From the NCBI GenBank assembly GCA_963805445.1, contig CAWDUI010000047.1, positions 1 through 64,000 on the forward strand: 64,000 nucleotides of DNA. Direction: 5' to 3'. Shown here in pieces: positions 54,369 through 63,031 of this stretch. The position numbers were made by a program, and so were the translations under genes. Source of the stretch: JAENVT01 sp963805445. GTDB taxonomy: Bacteria; Actinomycetota; Acidimicrobiia; Acidimicrobiales; Ilumatobacteraceae. The number at the start of each line of letters is the position of its first letter. The first letter of the stretch is position 1. The notes beneath the pieces were generated by a model. That model saw nothing but the letters and a program-made list of their open reading frames with translations. It was not told where the DNA came from and made no database searches.

Positions 54369-55336
54369 TCAGATGATCCCGCCGCCGGCGTCGACGACGT
54401 GTTCGTTGGCGTCGATCGCGGTGAAGAGCACCCAGTCGATGTTCTGGTCGGGGAAGCGGTCGGTCTCACCGTTCGGAACCGCGAGGTTGATGGCCTTCCC
54501 AGTGGTCGTGTCGGCGGTGAGTTCCCAGACGTCGTCGCCCTTCTTGAAGCGGACCTGGACTCTGGTCGCCGATGCGGGTACGCCGTCGATCAATGTGAGG
54601 GTCGCCCCGTCACCGACGCGGTTGGTCTCGAAGCTGGTGCTACCCGTGATGCCAGTGACGCCGATGATCCCGTCGCGCTCGCTGACGTTCACGTCGAGAC
54701 GCAGCGTTGAGGGGACGGCGGGCGGGTTCACCGTGACGATCACCGTGCCGGCGTCGGGTGTGGGGGCGGCGGCAATGCTGCACTCCTGCCCGATGACAGG
54801 TAGGGCGATGGCGCTGATCGCTACGTCGACGGCCGTCGGACCGGATGGCTGCGAAAAGATGAATCCAGGGTCCGCGAGGTTCTGATCGGACGCCGGTCCG
54901 CCGAGGTAAAGGGTGCCGGTGCCGATCGTGTCGGTCCCGGGCGGGCATGCCGGTGTGAGGCCGGACCCTGCGATCGTCGTCCGGGGGCGGTGCCGGGGGC
55001 GGTGTCGATGACGACCCCACTGGGTGCGGTGCTCTCGTTGCTCGCTTCGGTGTCGACTGGCGTCACCGAGTTCGCCGGCGTCACCGGGGGTGTGTCCCGT
55101 GTGGCGACGATGGCCGCAAGGCCGCCGATCATCACGACGGCCGAGGCGCCGACGAGCACGCGGGAGCGGTTCGACGACCGCCCCGGCTCGACTGGTTGCC
55201 AATCGAGCTCGACGAGATCGGTCCCCGTGAGCAGCTGGTTCGTCGATGCGATCGCTGTCCGCTCGGCGATGGCTTCGTCGAGGACCGGTCGGTAGCGGGC
55301 GAGGCGGTCTTCGAGGACGGGTGTGGTGCGGCTCAT
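54369..55336 (-). pseudogene. membrane anti-sigma-like protein (one frameshift)
   Basis: ATG 55336 overlaps the sigma-factor stop as ATGA. The cytoplasmic N-terminus (VLEDRLARYRPVLDEAIAER) is followed by one membrane helix (VLVGASAVVMIGGLAAIVA) and a Thr/Pro/Ser linker. The frame changes near 54980. The extracytoplasmic part then reads GTGTLYLGGPASDQNL, VTVNPPAVPSTLRLDVNVSE and DVWELTADTTTGKAINLAV to the stop at 54369. Order and topology fit an anti-sigma factor, though no zinc motif is present. The join lies in a C/G run. Confidence 0.6.
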
Positions 55337-55799
55337 GGTGTGTTGCCTTTCGAGAGAGAGGTTCGGAGGTGGCGCAGCCCGCGCCGCAGGTGTGACCGGA
55401 CGGTGACGGCAGGGGTACCGGTGATCCGCCCGACCTCGATGGGGGTCCAGCCGTACACGTGCACCATCAACACGGCGAGGCGTTGCTGGTCCGGCAATGA
55501 CAGCAGTGCGACGGCGAGATCCCCGTCGATCGACGCCCCCGAGTCCGCCCCGACAGTTGCTTCCGGGGGAAGGTCACAGGTCGCCCGCGGGTGATCGTTC
55601 GGCGCGCCTGTGTCTGCGCGACCCGGTACAGATAGCCGGACGGGTTCGACATCCCTCGCAGCCGATCCCAGTGCTCCCACGCCCACGCCAGCGCCGAGTC
55701 CGTCGACTCACACCCGATGTCCACGCCGTACTGCGAGCTCATCACCCGCCGTAGACGCTGGCCGTCGGCGCGCACGAACTCTTCGAATTGGTCGGTCAC
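55333..55799 (-). pseudogene. ECF-type RNA polymerase sigma factor (one frameshift)
   Basis: GTG 55799 (VTDQFEEFVRADGQRLRR), with GGAG six bases before it, opens region 2 (ALAWAWEHWDRLRGMSNPSG, YLYRVAQTQARR). The frame changes near 55600. The second frame holds region 4 (AVALLSLPDQQRLAVLMVHV, WTPIEVGRITGTPAVTVRSH, LRRGLRHLRTSL), a clear sigma-70 r4 helix-turn-helix. Its stop overlaps the anti-sigma start. It would direct RNA polymerase to a small regulon in response to an envelope signal relayed by the partner. Confidence 0.75.
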
Positions 55800-55916
55800 T
55801 CTCGACTCCACAGCCACACCGGGTAAAGCATCGGCACAACCCCAGCGTTGCACTCCGGCGTCGAAAGTGGTGTCGTGTCCTCCGGCTGGCTCCCACGCCG
55901 AGATGGTTCAGGCTGT

Positions 55917-55945
55917 CGGTTGTGCAACGAGTCGTTGCACAACCG
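55917..55945. promoter_or_regulatory. perfect 14-bp inverted repeat upstream of the sigma gene
   Basis: CGGTTGTGCAACGA (55917-55930) and TCGTTGCACAACCG (55932-55945) are perfect arms around one base. It lies between the integrase stop (55966) and the sigma start (55799). It could be a terminator stem, an operator or, if the integrase frame is mis-called, part of a coding tail. No T-tract follows on either strand. Confidence 0.5.
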
Positions 55946-55965
55946 CCGCGAGATGGGCCTCCATC

Positions 55966-57087
55966 TCAGCGGCGGATATCGAGGCTCCCCGCAAGCGTGA
56001 CGGAGGCGCGTTCGTCAGCGGGTTGGGTGTAGTGGGCATAGACGTCCAGCGTCGTCGAGGCGCGAGCGTGGCCGAGACGTCCCGCCGCAGTTCGCACGTC
56101 GATGCCGTTGAGCAGCATCGTGGTCGCCGCGAAGTGGCGCAGATCGTGCAGCCTGATCTTCGGGATACCCAGTTGAGCGGCCAGCCGAGCGAACGCGAGC
56201 GTCGCGTCAGTCCGGCCGCCACGGCGTCGTCCCGTCCGGGTCGTGGCTGAAGACGTAGCGATCAGCGTCGATCCGGCCGCTGGGGGGCGGCGAGCTTGCC
56301 GAGCGCGTCGAGGGTGACCGGGTCGAGAGTGAGACGACGTTCTGCGTGGGTCTTGGTCGGCCGTTGATGGGGCCGGCGGCCGTGTGTGCGATCTGGCCGG
56401 CGACGTGCAGAGTCTGTCGATGGAAGTCGACGTGTTGCCATTGCAGTGCGCAGAGCTCACCGCGCCTGGCACCCGTCACCGCCGCCAACCGCAGGAAGAT
56501 CGGCAGGCTGCGATTGACCGCGTGCGCCGCGTCGATGAGGCGGACGACCTCGTCGGCGCTGGGCAAGTGGATGCATGGCCGGCGCGCCGGTGGCGGGGTC
56601 GCCCGCCGGGCAGGGTTGTAGGCGATCCAGTCCCACGCGATGCCCTGCTCGAGCGCGCGGTGCAGCACCGAGTGGATGTGGCGCACCGAGTTCGCCGACA
56701 GCGGTCGACCGCTGACCGCGCCGCTGGCGAGCAGCTCGCCGTACCAGGCGTCGAGCTGGTGGGCACGAAGGTCGACGACCTTGACGTGGCCGAACGCCGG
56801 CACCACCCGGCGATCGATGAGCCGGCGGTACTCGCGAGCCACGGTCGGCGCAAGGTTCGGGGAGCTGTACCTCCACCACTTGTCGCACAACTCGCCAACC
56901 GTGCCGAACGTCGGAGACGTGGGCGAGTCCATGACCTGCGCGACGAGACCAACCAGACGCTCGTTCGGCCACCTCTCGGTCTCCGCGCACTGTTGACGTA
57001 AGCAGGTCTGCCGGTGGCGGCGTCTCGACCGGCGTGCACCCGCAGTTCCCACGACCCAGGGCGTCGTTGGCGAAGCGACCCACGCAC
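55966..57087 (-). pseudogene. tyrosine recombinase (integrase), frameshifted
   Basis: GTG 57087 begins MRGSLRQRRPGSWELRVHAG, an arm-binding domain start. After a break near 57000 the core-binding domain reads GELCDKWWRYSSPNLAPTVA and SVRHIHSVLHRALEQGIAWD. The catalytic Arg lies in AVTGARRGELCALQW. Further breaks near 56330 and 56230 precede LHDLRHFAATTMLLNGID, AAGRLGHARASTTLDVYAHY with the His and nucleophile Tyr. It is about 370 residues when joined. It is full-length in layout, unlike the integrase at 42969, and lies 2.5 kb from the tRNA-end repeat copy B. Confidence 0.75.
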
Positions 57088-57136
57088 TCCGTCAGCCCCG
57101 AGACCGCAGCGGCGTCACCATCGGAGCAACCTAACA

Positions 57137-57397
57137 ACGACTGGCCGGGCGGGAACGGTATGGGCCGTATGGGCCCGGGCATGGCATCGCGCCCTCGAGT
57201 CCGTCGGCCAAAAACCCCTACGTGTCTATGACTGCCGACATGCCGCAGCGACCACATGGCTACGAGCCGGGATGCCCCTCGCCGAAACAGCGCGACGACT
57301 CGGACACAGCGTTGAAACACTCGTCTCCACCTACGTCGGCGCCCTCGACGACGAAGAACACACCGCCAACCAACGCGTCGACACCATCCTCGGATAG
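57137..57397 (+). pseudogene. tyrosine recombinase C-terminal fragment
   Basis: A plus-strand frame of about 86 residues reads VWARAWHRALESVGQKPLRV, then YDCRHAAATTWLRAG, RRLGHSVETLVSTYVGALD and a tail to TAG 57397. It covers the HxxR, His and Tyr motifs of an integrase whose N-terminal three-quarters are missing. Fifty bases (57300-57349) match the fragment at 43777-43826 with three differences. It lies head-to-head with the third integrase. Confidence 0.7.
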
Positions 57398-57488
57398 CCC
57401 GCAGTCGCAAGTCCTGTCGCTCCGCCGGGTCTTCAATCCATCCGTGAACGACGGTGTCACGTACGACACGTGGGCGAGACGCGAGCGC

Positions 57489-57504
57489 ACTTCACGCATG
57501 AAGT
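57489..57504. promoter_or_regulatory. MarR operator, copy 1
   Basis: ACTTCA-CGCA-TGAAGT lies 78 bases before the MarR start. The same sequence with one central change occurs before the reductase gene at 58991-59006. Shared dyads upstream of a MarR gene and a neighbouring enzyme indicate one regulon. Confidence 0.65.
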
Positions 57505-57581
57505 CGTGGTACGGTCATCACTTCAATGTGCAACTCATCTGATGTCAGAGGGGCTCGGACTGCGAAGTTGGTCTTCTGCCT

Positions 57582-58082
57582 ATGAAGACATCCGCACAGC
57601 CGCGTTGGCTCGAGCCGGACGAACGAGCAGCGTGGGTTTCGTTCGTTGGCGTTTTCATGCGCCTTCCGGTGGAACTCGATCGGCAGCTTCAGCGAGAGGC
57701 GGGCATCAGCATGTTCGACTATCGCGTTCTGGCCACGCTGTCGGAGGCGCCGGACCACACGTTGCGGATGAGCGGCCTTGCGTTCCTGGCCGACGGCTCT
57801 CTGCCTCGCCTGTCGCAAGTCGTCAAGCGCTTGGAGCAGAGAGGCTGGATCCATCGCTCACCCGACCCGACAGACGGGCGGTACACCCTCGCGAGGCTCA
57901 CCGGGTCAGGCTGGACGAAAGTGGTTGAGACCGCTCCCGGCCACCTCGCGGCTGTTCGCCGTCTCGTCATCGATCCGCTCAGCTCTGCGCAGATCCGCCA
58001 GCTCAACTCCGTCAGCCGTCGGATCAGCGATGCAATCGACGGGACATTGCCATCCGATACCGACCTTGACCGAGGCGCGTGA
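57582..58082 (+). CDS. MarR-family transcriptional regulator
   Basis: The 166-residue protein has the MarR winged helix: EAGISMFDYRVLATLSEAPD, MSGLAFLADGSLPRLSQVVK, RLEQRGWIHRSPDPTDGRYT with the wing. It is flanked by dimerisation helices (LPVELDRQLQRE, LSSAQIRQLNSVSRRISDAI). It probably represses itself and the oxidoreductase at 58349, whose promoters share the same dyad, until a small ligand or oxidant binds. Confidence 0.9.
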   Translation: MKTSAQPRWLEPDERAAWVSFVGVFMRLPVELDRQLQREAGISMFDYRVLATLSEAPDHTLRMSGLAFLADGSLPRLSQVVKRLEQRGWIHRSPDPTDGRYTLARLTGSGWTKVVETAPGHLAAVRRLVIDPLSSAQIRQLNSVSRRISDAIDGTLPSDTDLDRGA

Positions 58083-58348
58083 AGCACATGCGAGATCGTC
58101 GGCATCGGACTGGATCTGCACATTGCGAAGGTCCTGTGGCGCTCTGGTGCCGGCGATGATAGGACCTGCGTTCGCTGGATAGTGACACCAAGGCGAGGTC
58201 GTGTCGTTGAAGATCGAGTGCACCGGACGATGCGCTCGTGGGGACCGCTGATGCCATGCACGGCGAGACCTGGACCTTGCTGCGCCGATGATCGAAGCGC
58301 GCGACCGTACCGTGATGTTCTACTTCCCGGGTTTAGGCCGGGCGGCGG

Positions 58349-58966
58349 TCATTCGGCCGGTCGCGGCTGCTCGATGAGCGGTCTCAGGACCAGAGCGTTC
58401 TGGGCTTGGATGAGCCGGCCGCCCTCATCGAGCCTGCCGATCTCGATCGGCGCGAACCCGAGGTCGATTGTCAGTTGCTTGAGGATGGTGCTCGCCGACT
58501 GGTCATTGGAGGAGATGAACACAACGCGCTTGCCGTGCTCCGGCGGCACTGGATTTGACAGAACGCCGGAGGGGAGTTGGTTGAAGGCTTTGACGACCGA
58601 CGCGCCGGGGAACTGCTCGGCGACGTATTCGCTTGACAGCCGCCCCTGGAGGAGTTCTTCTGCGTTTGGGGTCCAGAAGGAGTTCGTTGCGTCGACGATG
58701 ATCTTGGTCGTCCAATCGGGCAGGGTCCGACCGAACGCTTCGACCGTGTGGAACGGGATCGCGAGGAAGATGATGTCGCACCCGACGGCGTCTGCGATCG
58801 AGCCGGCATGCACTGCCGTGCCGAGCTCATCGGTGAGTTCGCGCAGCGTCTCCGGCCCACGGGTGTTGGCGATGGTGACCTCGATACCTGTTCGGGCGAA
58901 CAGCTGAGCGAGCGCAGTTCCGATGTTGCCGCTGCCCACGATGGAGTAGCTGGTTGGTGTTGTCAT
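58349..58966 (-). CDS. NADPH-dependent F420 reductase-like / NAD(P)-binding protein
   Basis: The 205-residue protein has an N-terminal Rossmann motif (YSIVGSGNIGTALAQLFA) and continues VTIANTRGPETLRELTDEL, CDIIFLAIPFHTVEAF, KIIVDATNSFW, ASVVKAFNQLPSGVL and VFISSNDQSAS. This is the Fno/NADP-oxidoreductase coenzyme-F420-dependent fold (also seen in pyrroline-carboxylate-reductase-like proteins). It transfers hydride between NADPH and F420 or an unassigned substrate. MarR operator copy 2 lies 25 bases upstream. Confidence 0.85.
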   Translation of the reverse strand: MTTPTSYSIVGSGNIGTALAQLFARTGIEVTIANTRGPETLRELTDELGTAVHAGSIADAVGCDIIFLAIPFHTVEAFGRTLPDWTTKIIVDATNSFWTPNAEELLQGRLSSEYVAEQFPGASVVKAFNQLPSGVLSNPVPPEHGKRVVFISSNDQSASTILKQLTIDLGFAPIEIGRLDEGGRLIQAQNALVLRPLIEQPRPAE

Positions 58967-58990
58967 GACGATCTCCTTGACGGCCTGATG

Positions 58991-59006
58991 ACTTCAAGCA
59001 TGAAGT
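58991..59006. promoter_or_regulatory. MarR operator, copy 2
   Basis: ACTTCA-AGCA-TGAAGT lies just upstream of the reductase start codon (58966, leftward). It matches copy 1 at 15 of 16 positions. Confidence 0.65.
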
Positions 59007-59321
59007 TATGCTAGCGGGAAGTTCAAGTTGCAAGTCATTGTCCAGATCCAGCGCGCGGTTGGCGCTGATCGCCGAGCAGCTCTAGCAGGGTGCTGAAAAG
59101 CGCTCGGTTGCGGGTCGAGTAGGACCCTCGTCGGTCGGTGGTCGCTTGTTTGTTGCATTTGCAACGTCCTGTTGGTGGCCGCCGGCGACCGTTCCGGGAC
59201 GTCAACCCGTCAAACGTGATACCGGCGATCGTGGCGCGTTGGCATGCGTGTCGGGAGGACATGCCCGGCCAAATTGGATGTTGACGTGCGGCCATCAGCC
59301 GGTCAACTCGCTTGCGCCTGA
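59007..59321. other. intergenic, possible mobile-element remnant
   Basis: No firm gene is present. A minus-strand frame contains RGSYSTRNRALFSTLLELL, which has a transposase-tail look but is too short to assign. A small dyad GTTGC-ATTT-GCAAC lies at 59152-59165. The stretch ends at the broken GGDEF remnant. Confidence 0.3.
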
Positions 59322-59633
59322 GCCGGCGATGCCGTACTCGTCGACGTTGCCAACGCGCTCGCCGCCCACCTGCGGCCCTACGACGTGATCGTCCGTTTCG
59401 GCGGCGACGAATTCCTGTGCCTTTGCCAGGGACTGGCCGAAACCGACGCCGACACCCGCCTGGCCCTGGTGAACTCCGAACTCGCACACAGCGGACGATC
59501 GATCAGCGTGGGCGTTGCGGACCTGCAGGCGCACGACACTGCGGCATCCTTCACCACCCGAGCCGACCAAGCCCTGTACCGACGCCGCACGGAGCAACGC
59601 GGACTTGTTCGCGCTCAGCCCCGTACGCTGTGA
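59322..59633 (+). pseudogene. GGDEF domain remnant (5'-truncated)
   Basis: A frame that opens right after TGA 59319-59321 reads AGDAVLVDVANALAAHLRPY, then RFGGDEFLCLCQG, SISVGVADLQAHD and ADQALYRRRTEQ to the stop at 59633. It is the second half of a diguanylate cyclase domain, starting exactly inside the H-x-x-GD motif. The substrate-binding first half is missing, so it cannot make c-di-GMP. GGDEF itself is intact. Confidence 0.65.
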
Positions 59634-59691
59634 GGAGCGGGAGCATCGTTTCCCCCTCGTTGCGTCGCTCTGGACCCCGGTTGCGCCTGCT

Positions 59692-59705
59692 GAACCTGCA
59701 GGTTC
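59692..59705. promoter_or_regulatory. 14-bp perfect palindrome before the gene at 59709
   Basis: GAACCTGCAGGTTC ends three bases before the GTG start. It also contains AGG at a suitable distance for ribosome binding, so it could be an operator overlapping the ribosome site. Confidence 0.4.
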
Positions 59706-59708
59706 GCC

Positions 59709-60935
59709 GTGCCCATTCCGTCGATCGAGCTCGAGGTCCCGTCCCCGACGAGTCGTGAAGGTCGCACGGGAATCAACGGTCGCGCCGTGAGGAGGGCCGT
59801 GGGCTGGCTGGTCGGGTTCGTTGCTGTGGCGCATGGTGCGATCCACATGCTCGGCGCAGTGAAGGGGCTGGGTTGGATGGAGGTCACGCAGCTGGCCGAG
59901 CCGATCAGCGCCGGGTTGGGTGCGGTGTGGCTCGTTGCCGCTGTACTCAACATGGCGGCCGGTGGGCTGCTGTTCGCTCGGCTCCGCCGGTGGTGGATGG
60001 TCGGTGCGCTGGCCGTCGTTGTCTCACAGCTAGTGATCGTCACGTCGTGGACGGACGCGAAGGTCGGCACCGTTGCCAACCTGGTGTTGGCAGCGGCTGT
60101 GGTGTACGGGTGGGCGTCGCAGGGGCCACGCGGTGCTCGCGCCGAGTACCGGCGGCGGGCCACAGCCGCACTCGGCACACCCCGTTCCACCGACCTGGTG
60201 ACCGAGACCGATCTGGCCCGTCTCCCGGCGCCTGTCGAGGCGTACGTCCGCCGTTCAGCTGCGCTCGGACGACCTCGAGTCGTCACGCTGCATGCCCGGT
60301 TCCATGGGCGGATTCGTGGCGGCCCGGCCAAGCCGTGGATGACGTTCACGGGTGAGCAGGTCAACACCTTCGGAGCCCAACCGAGCCGGTTGTTCCTGAT
60401 GGACGCCGAGCTGTTCGGGATGCCCGTCGAGGTCCTCCACACGTTCACCGCCGGGGCAGCGACGATGCGCGTCCGGGCGTTGTCGTTGTTCCCGATGGTC
60501 GACGCCTCCGGACCTGAGATGGACCGGGCCGAGACCGTCACCATCTTCAACGACCTGTGCGTGCTGGCACCCGCGGCGCTCGTCGACGCGCCGGTTGTGT
60601 GGACTTCCCTCGACGACCACCACGTTCGCGGCGCCTACACCTACGGTGCCAACACCGTCACCGCCGATCTGACCTTCGACGACAACGATGAGCTCATCGA
60701 CTTCTTCTCCGATGACCGCAACGCCGTGTCGACCGACGGCACGACCTTCACACCACAGCGCTGGTCGACACCGATCTCCGCCTACCGCGACCTCGGATCA
60801 GCATGGCTCGGATCGATCGGCGAAGCCCACTGGCACACGACCGACGGCGAGTTCGCCTACCTCGAGTTCGACCTTGACGACATCACCTACAACGCCGCAG
60901 ACCTCGACCACTCAAGTGCAGTGGGTGGCACATGA
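59709..60935 (+). CDS. membrane protein with C-terminal DUF6544-like domain
   Basis: The 408-residue protein has three or four helices in residues ~30-140 (AVGWLVGFVAVAHGAIHML, GLGAVWLVAAVLNMAAGGLL, WWMVGALAVVVSQLVIVTSW, VANLVLAAAVVYGWAS). A ~260-residue soluble domain follows with LPAPVEAYVRRSAALGRPRV, RLFLMDAELFGMPVEVLHTF, NDLCVLAPAALVDAPVVWTS and the Asp/Glu-rich end. The soluble part resembles the DUF6544 family, whose role is unknown. Start GTG 59709 is the only likely one. Its stop overlaps the next gene as ATGA. Confidence 0.75.
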   Translation: MPIPSIELEVPSPTSREGRTGINGRAVRRAVGWLVGFVAVAHGAIHMLGAVKGLGWMEVTQLAEPISAGLGAVWLVAAVLNMAAGGLLFARLRRWWMVGALAVVVSQLVIVTSWTDAKVGTVANLVLAAAVVYGWASQGPRGARAEYRRRATAALGTPRSTDLVTETDLARLPAPVEAYVRRSAALGRPRVVTLHARFHGRIRGGPAKPWMTFTGEQVNTFGAQPSRLFLMDAELFGMPVEVLHTFTAGAATMRVRALSLFPMVDASGPEMDRAETVTIFNDLCVLAPAALVDAPVVWTSLDDHHVRGAYTYGANTVTADLTFDDNDELIDFFSDDRNAVSTDGTTFTPQRWSTPISAYRDLGSAWLGSIGEAHWHTTDGEFAYLEFDLDDITYNAADLDHSSAVGGT

Positions 60936-61618
60936 CCACCACCCATCGCCAACGTCCGTGGCGCGGCCTTGCGGGGCAGATCGGTGATGTGCTCGCCGAT
61001 GTTCCCCTGTTCCTCACTGCGCCGCTGTACCGGCGTCGGCACCTTCGCTGGGGTGCAACGAACGACGAGGTCGCGTCCACGATGCCGGGCGATGAGCGGT
61101 TCCCCGACGCCCAGTTCGTCGCGACACGTTCGATCACGATCGACGCCGAAGCGGCAGCGGTGTGGCCGTGGCTGGTGCAGGTCGGCTGCGGTCGGGCCGG
61201 GTTCTACAGCAACGACCTCCTCGACAACCTCGCCCGACCAAGCGCAATGACGATCGTGCCCGAACTGCAGCACCTCGAGATCGGCCAATGGGTGCCGATG
61301 TCACCGTCGGCGACTCCGACCGACAAGACGGCTCTCCGGGTGGACTCCTTCGAGGTTCCGTCATGGTTGCTGTGGGTGAAGCCGGACAGCACGTGGTCGT
61401 GGCGGCTGGACCCGACGGCGTCTGGTAGCACCCGGCTCGTCACACGCATCCACGCTGTCTACGACTGGTCCCATCCACTCACCGCGATCCTCGGTGTCCT
61501 GCTCATGGAGTTCGGCGACTTCGCGATGATGCGACGGATGCTGCGCGGGATCAAGACACGCGCAGAATCCACCCATCACCCTGACGTGCCCGCGACGCCA
61601 GTTGTGCCTGGCGGGTGA
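60932..61618 (+). CDS. SRPBCC-family protein
   Basis: The 228-residue protein has an N-terminal segment (LADVPLFLTAPLYRRRHLRW) leading to an SRPBCC-type fold: ITIDAEAAAVWPWLVQVGCG is the characteristic first strand and helix, and TRLVTRIHAVYDW and a C-terminal amphipathic helix (FGDFAMMRRMLRGIKTRA) follow. These helix-grip proteins bind hydrophobic ligands. It is translationally coupled to the membrane protein, suggesting a shared lipid-related function. Confidence 0.8.
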   Translation: MTTTHRQRPWRGLAGQIGDVLADVPLFLTAPLYRRRHLRWGATNDEVASTMPGDERFPDAQFVATRSITIDAEAAAVWPWLVQVGCGRAGFYSNDLLDNLARPSAMTIVPELQHLEIGQWVPMSPSATPTDKTALRVDSFEVPSWLLWVKPDSTWSWRLDPTASGSTRLVTRIHAVYDWSHPLTAILGVLLMEFGDFAMMRRMLRGIKTRAESTHHPDVPATPVVPGG

Positions 61619-61741
61619 CCAGGCGGCGAGACAGCCCGGACCGGTAGTCGCCGGGCCATCTCCGCGGCGCTGACAGCGACCACCTACCCGGCGCTCGTCC
61701 ACCGACACCGGCGACCCACGGGTGCGGGCAAACAGCAGCGG

Positions 61742-62322
61742 TCATCGTCTCGGCGCGCCGTCGGAGGTGCGGGTTGCGACGACGATGCCGGCGTTCCATC
61801 CGGGTGCGCGACCACCCTCCGGCGGACCGAGCTCTGAGGTGTCGATGCCAGAGCGGTGCAGGATCCACGAGGTGACCGAGTTCGAGTTCCACATCTCGCC
61901 GGCATCGAGCTCGTCCCTGCCCCACACCGGCGTCGGCACCGATGGAACGAGATCGAGGAGTCGTTCCGCGTAGCCTGGTTCGAGTTCCAGGGTGGTGGTT
62001 GCGGTGGCCTGATCGGCGTCGGGGATGACGCCGTCTCGCCACCGGTGGATCTCGTAGCGGAACAGCCGGAACCTGCCCAGCCACGCAGTACCGACGACAC
62101 CTTCGGCGACCACCCCGCGCTGGCCACCGTGGCGGTCGGGAATGGGGGTCATCTCGATCGCATAGCGGCCATCAGCGACGGTGACGATGAGCGCGGAGTG
62201 GTACAGCGCGCAGTTGGGCGATGTTGCACGAACGCGCTCAGCGCCTCGAAAGCGCTCCCACTGATGCGCACGACGTGCTGTCCGGCGCCGAGCGGTATCC
62301 ACAGGACCTCGACCGCGCACAT
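61742..62322 (-). pseudogene. uncharacterised protein (one frameshift)
   Basis: ATG 62322 begins MCAVEVLWIPLGAGQHVVRI. After a break near 62225 the protein continues PNCALYHSALIVTVADGRYA and IEMTPIPDRHGGQRGVVAEG, LFRYEIHRWRDGVIPDAD, then MWNSNSVTSWILHRSGID and GRAPGWNAGIVVA. The CxxYHSAL segment with a later N-S-N-S helix recalls permuted papain-like/LRAT-type proteins, but this is only an impression. It is about 190 residues. It ends the leftward group of nitroreductase-like gene, membrane protein and this gene. Confidence 0.55.
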
Positions 62323-62326
62323 CAGG

Positions 62327-63031
62327 TCACCGGTCAGCTGGCTGGTCCAGCAACACAGGGGTGGGTCGGGCGTTGCCGATGGTGGAGGCGAGGCCGATTG
62401 CCAGCGCCACAACGGTGAGCAGCGGCGTGACGACCGTCCACCAGGTGCGCGCGGTGAACGGCACTGTCGCGGCGACGAGCGCGGCGATCATCGACTTGCT
62501 GCCGGGCCTGGTCAGGATCGCGGCAGCGATCAGCGCGCCGCCGGCGAGAAGGCCCGCGGCCATAGTGATGGCCGATGCGGCACTGACCGCCATCAGGAGC
62601 TCGAAGGCACCAAGTAGCCCTAGGAGACCGCGCAGCCAGTAGGTGACGACGACGGACCGGAAGCCATTCCAGCCGCACGCGGCGAAGGTGACGCTGGCGG
62701 CGGTGATAAGGAACACGCCGGGGATCGCCCAGAGTCGGCCGACGGTGGTCGAGCACACCGCGGCGACGAGCGCGAGCCAGAGCGTGGTCGCCGTGAGGGC
62801 TGCTTCACCGGGGGTGGTGCCGTCCCGAAGCGTGCGTGCCGTCACCAGGACGCTGGCGCCAAGGGCGACGGTGAGGAGGCCGAGTGCAACGGGCTGGCCC
62901 TTGTTCCCGGTCCAGTCGGGGATTCGCCTACCGATCGTGGTTTGGGTCACGCCGGCGATGATGGCGATCGTTCCGCCGATCGTGGCGAGTCGGCCGGCCA
63001 TGGTCGACAGCTGGTGGCGGTCGCGGCTCAT
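62327..63031 (-). CDS. multi-pass membrane protein
   Basis: The 234-residue protein has about seven hydrophobic helices (ATIGGTIAIIAGVTQTTIG, VALGLLTVALGASVLVTA, ALTATTLWLALVAAVCSTTV, IPGVFLITAASVTFAAC, LLGLLGAFELLMAVSAASAI, TMAAGLLAGGALIAAAILT, TVVTPLLTVVALAIGLAST). There are no conserved charged or catalytic residues in the helices. ATG 63031 overlaps the preceding gene's stop as ATGA. No family is recognised. Confidence 0.75.
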   Translation of the reverse strand: MSRDRHQLSTMAGRLATIGGTIAIIAGVTQTTIGRRIPDWTGNKGQPVALGLLTVALGASVLVTARTLRDGTTPGEAALTATTLWLALVAAVCSTTVGRLWAIPGVFLITAASVTFAACGWNGFRSVVVTYWLRGLLGLLGAFELLMAVSAASAITMAAGLLAGGALIAAAILTRPGSKSMIAALVAATVPFTARTWWTVVTPLLTVVALAIGLASTIGNARPTPVLLDQPADR

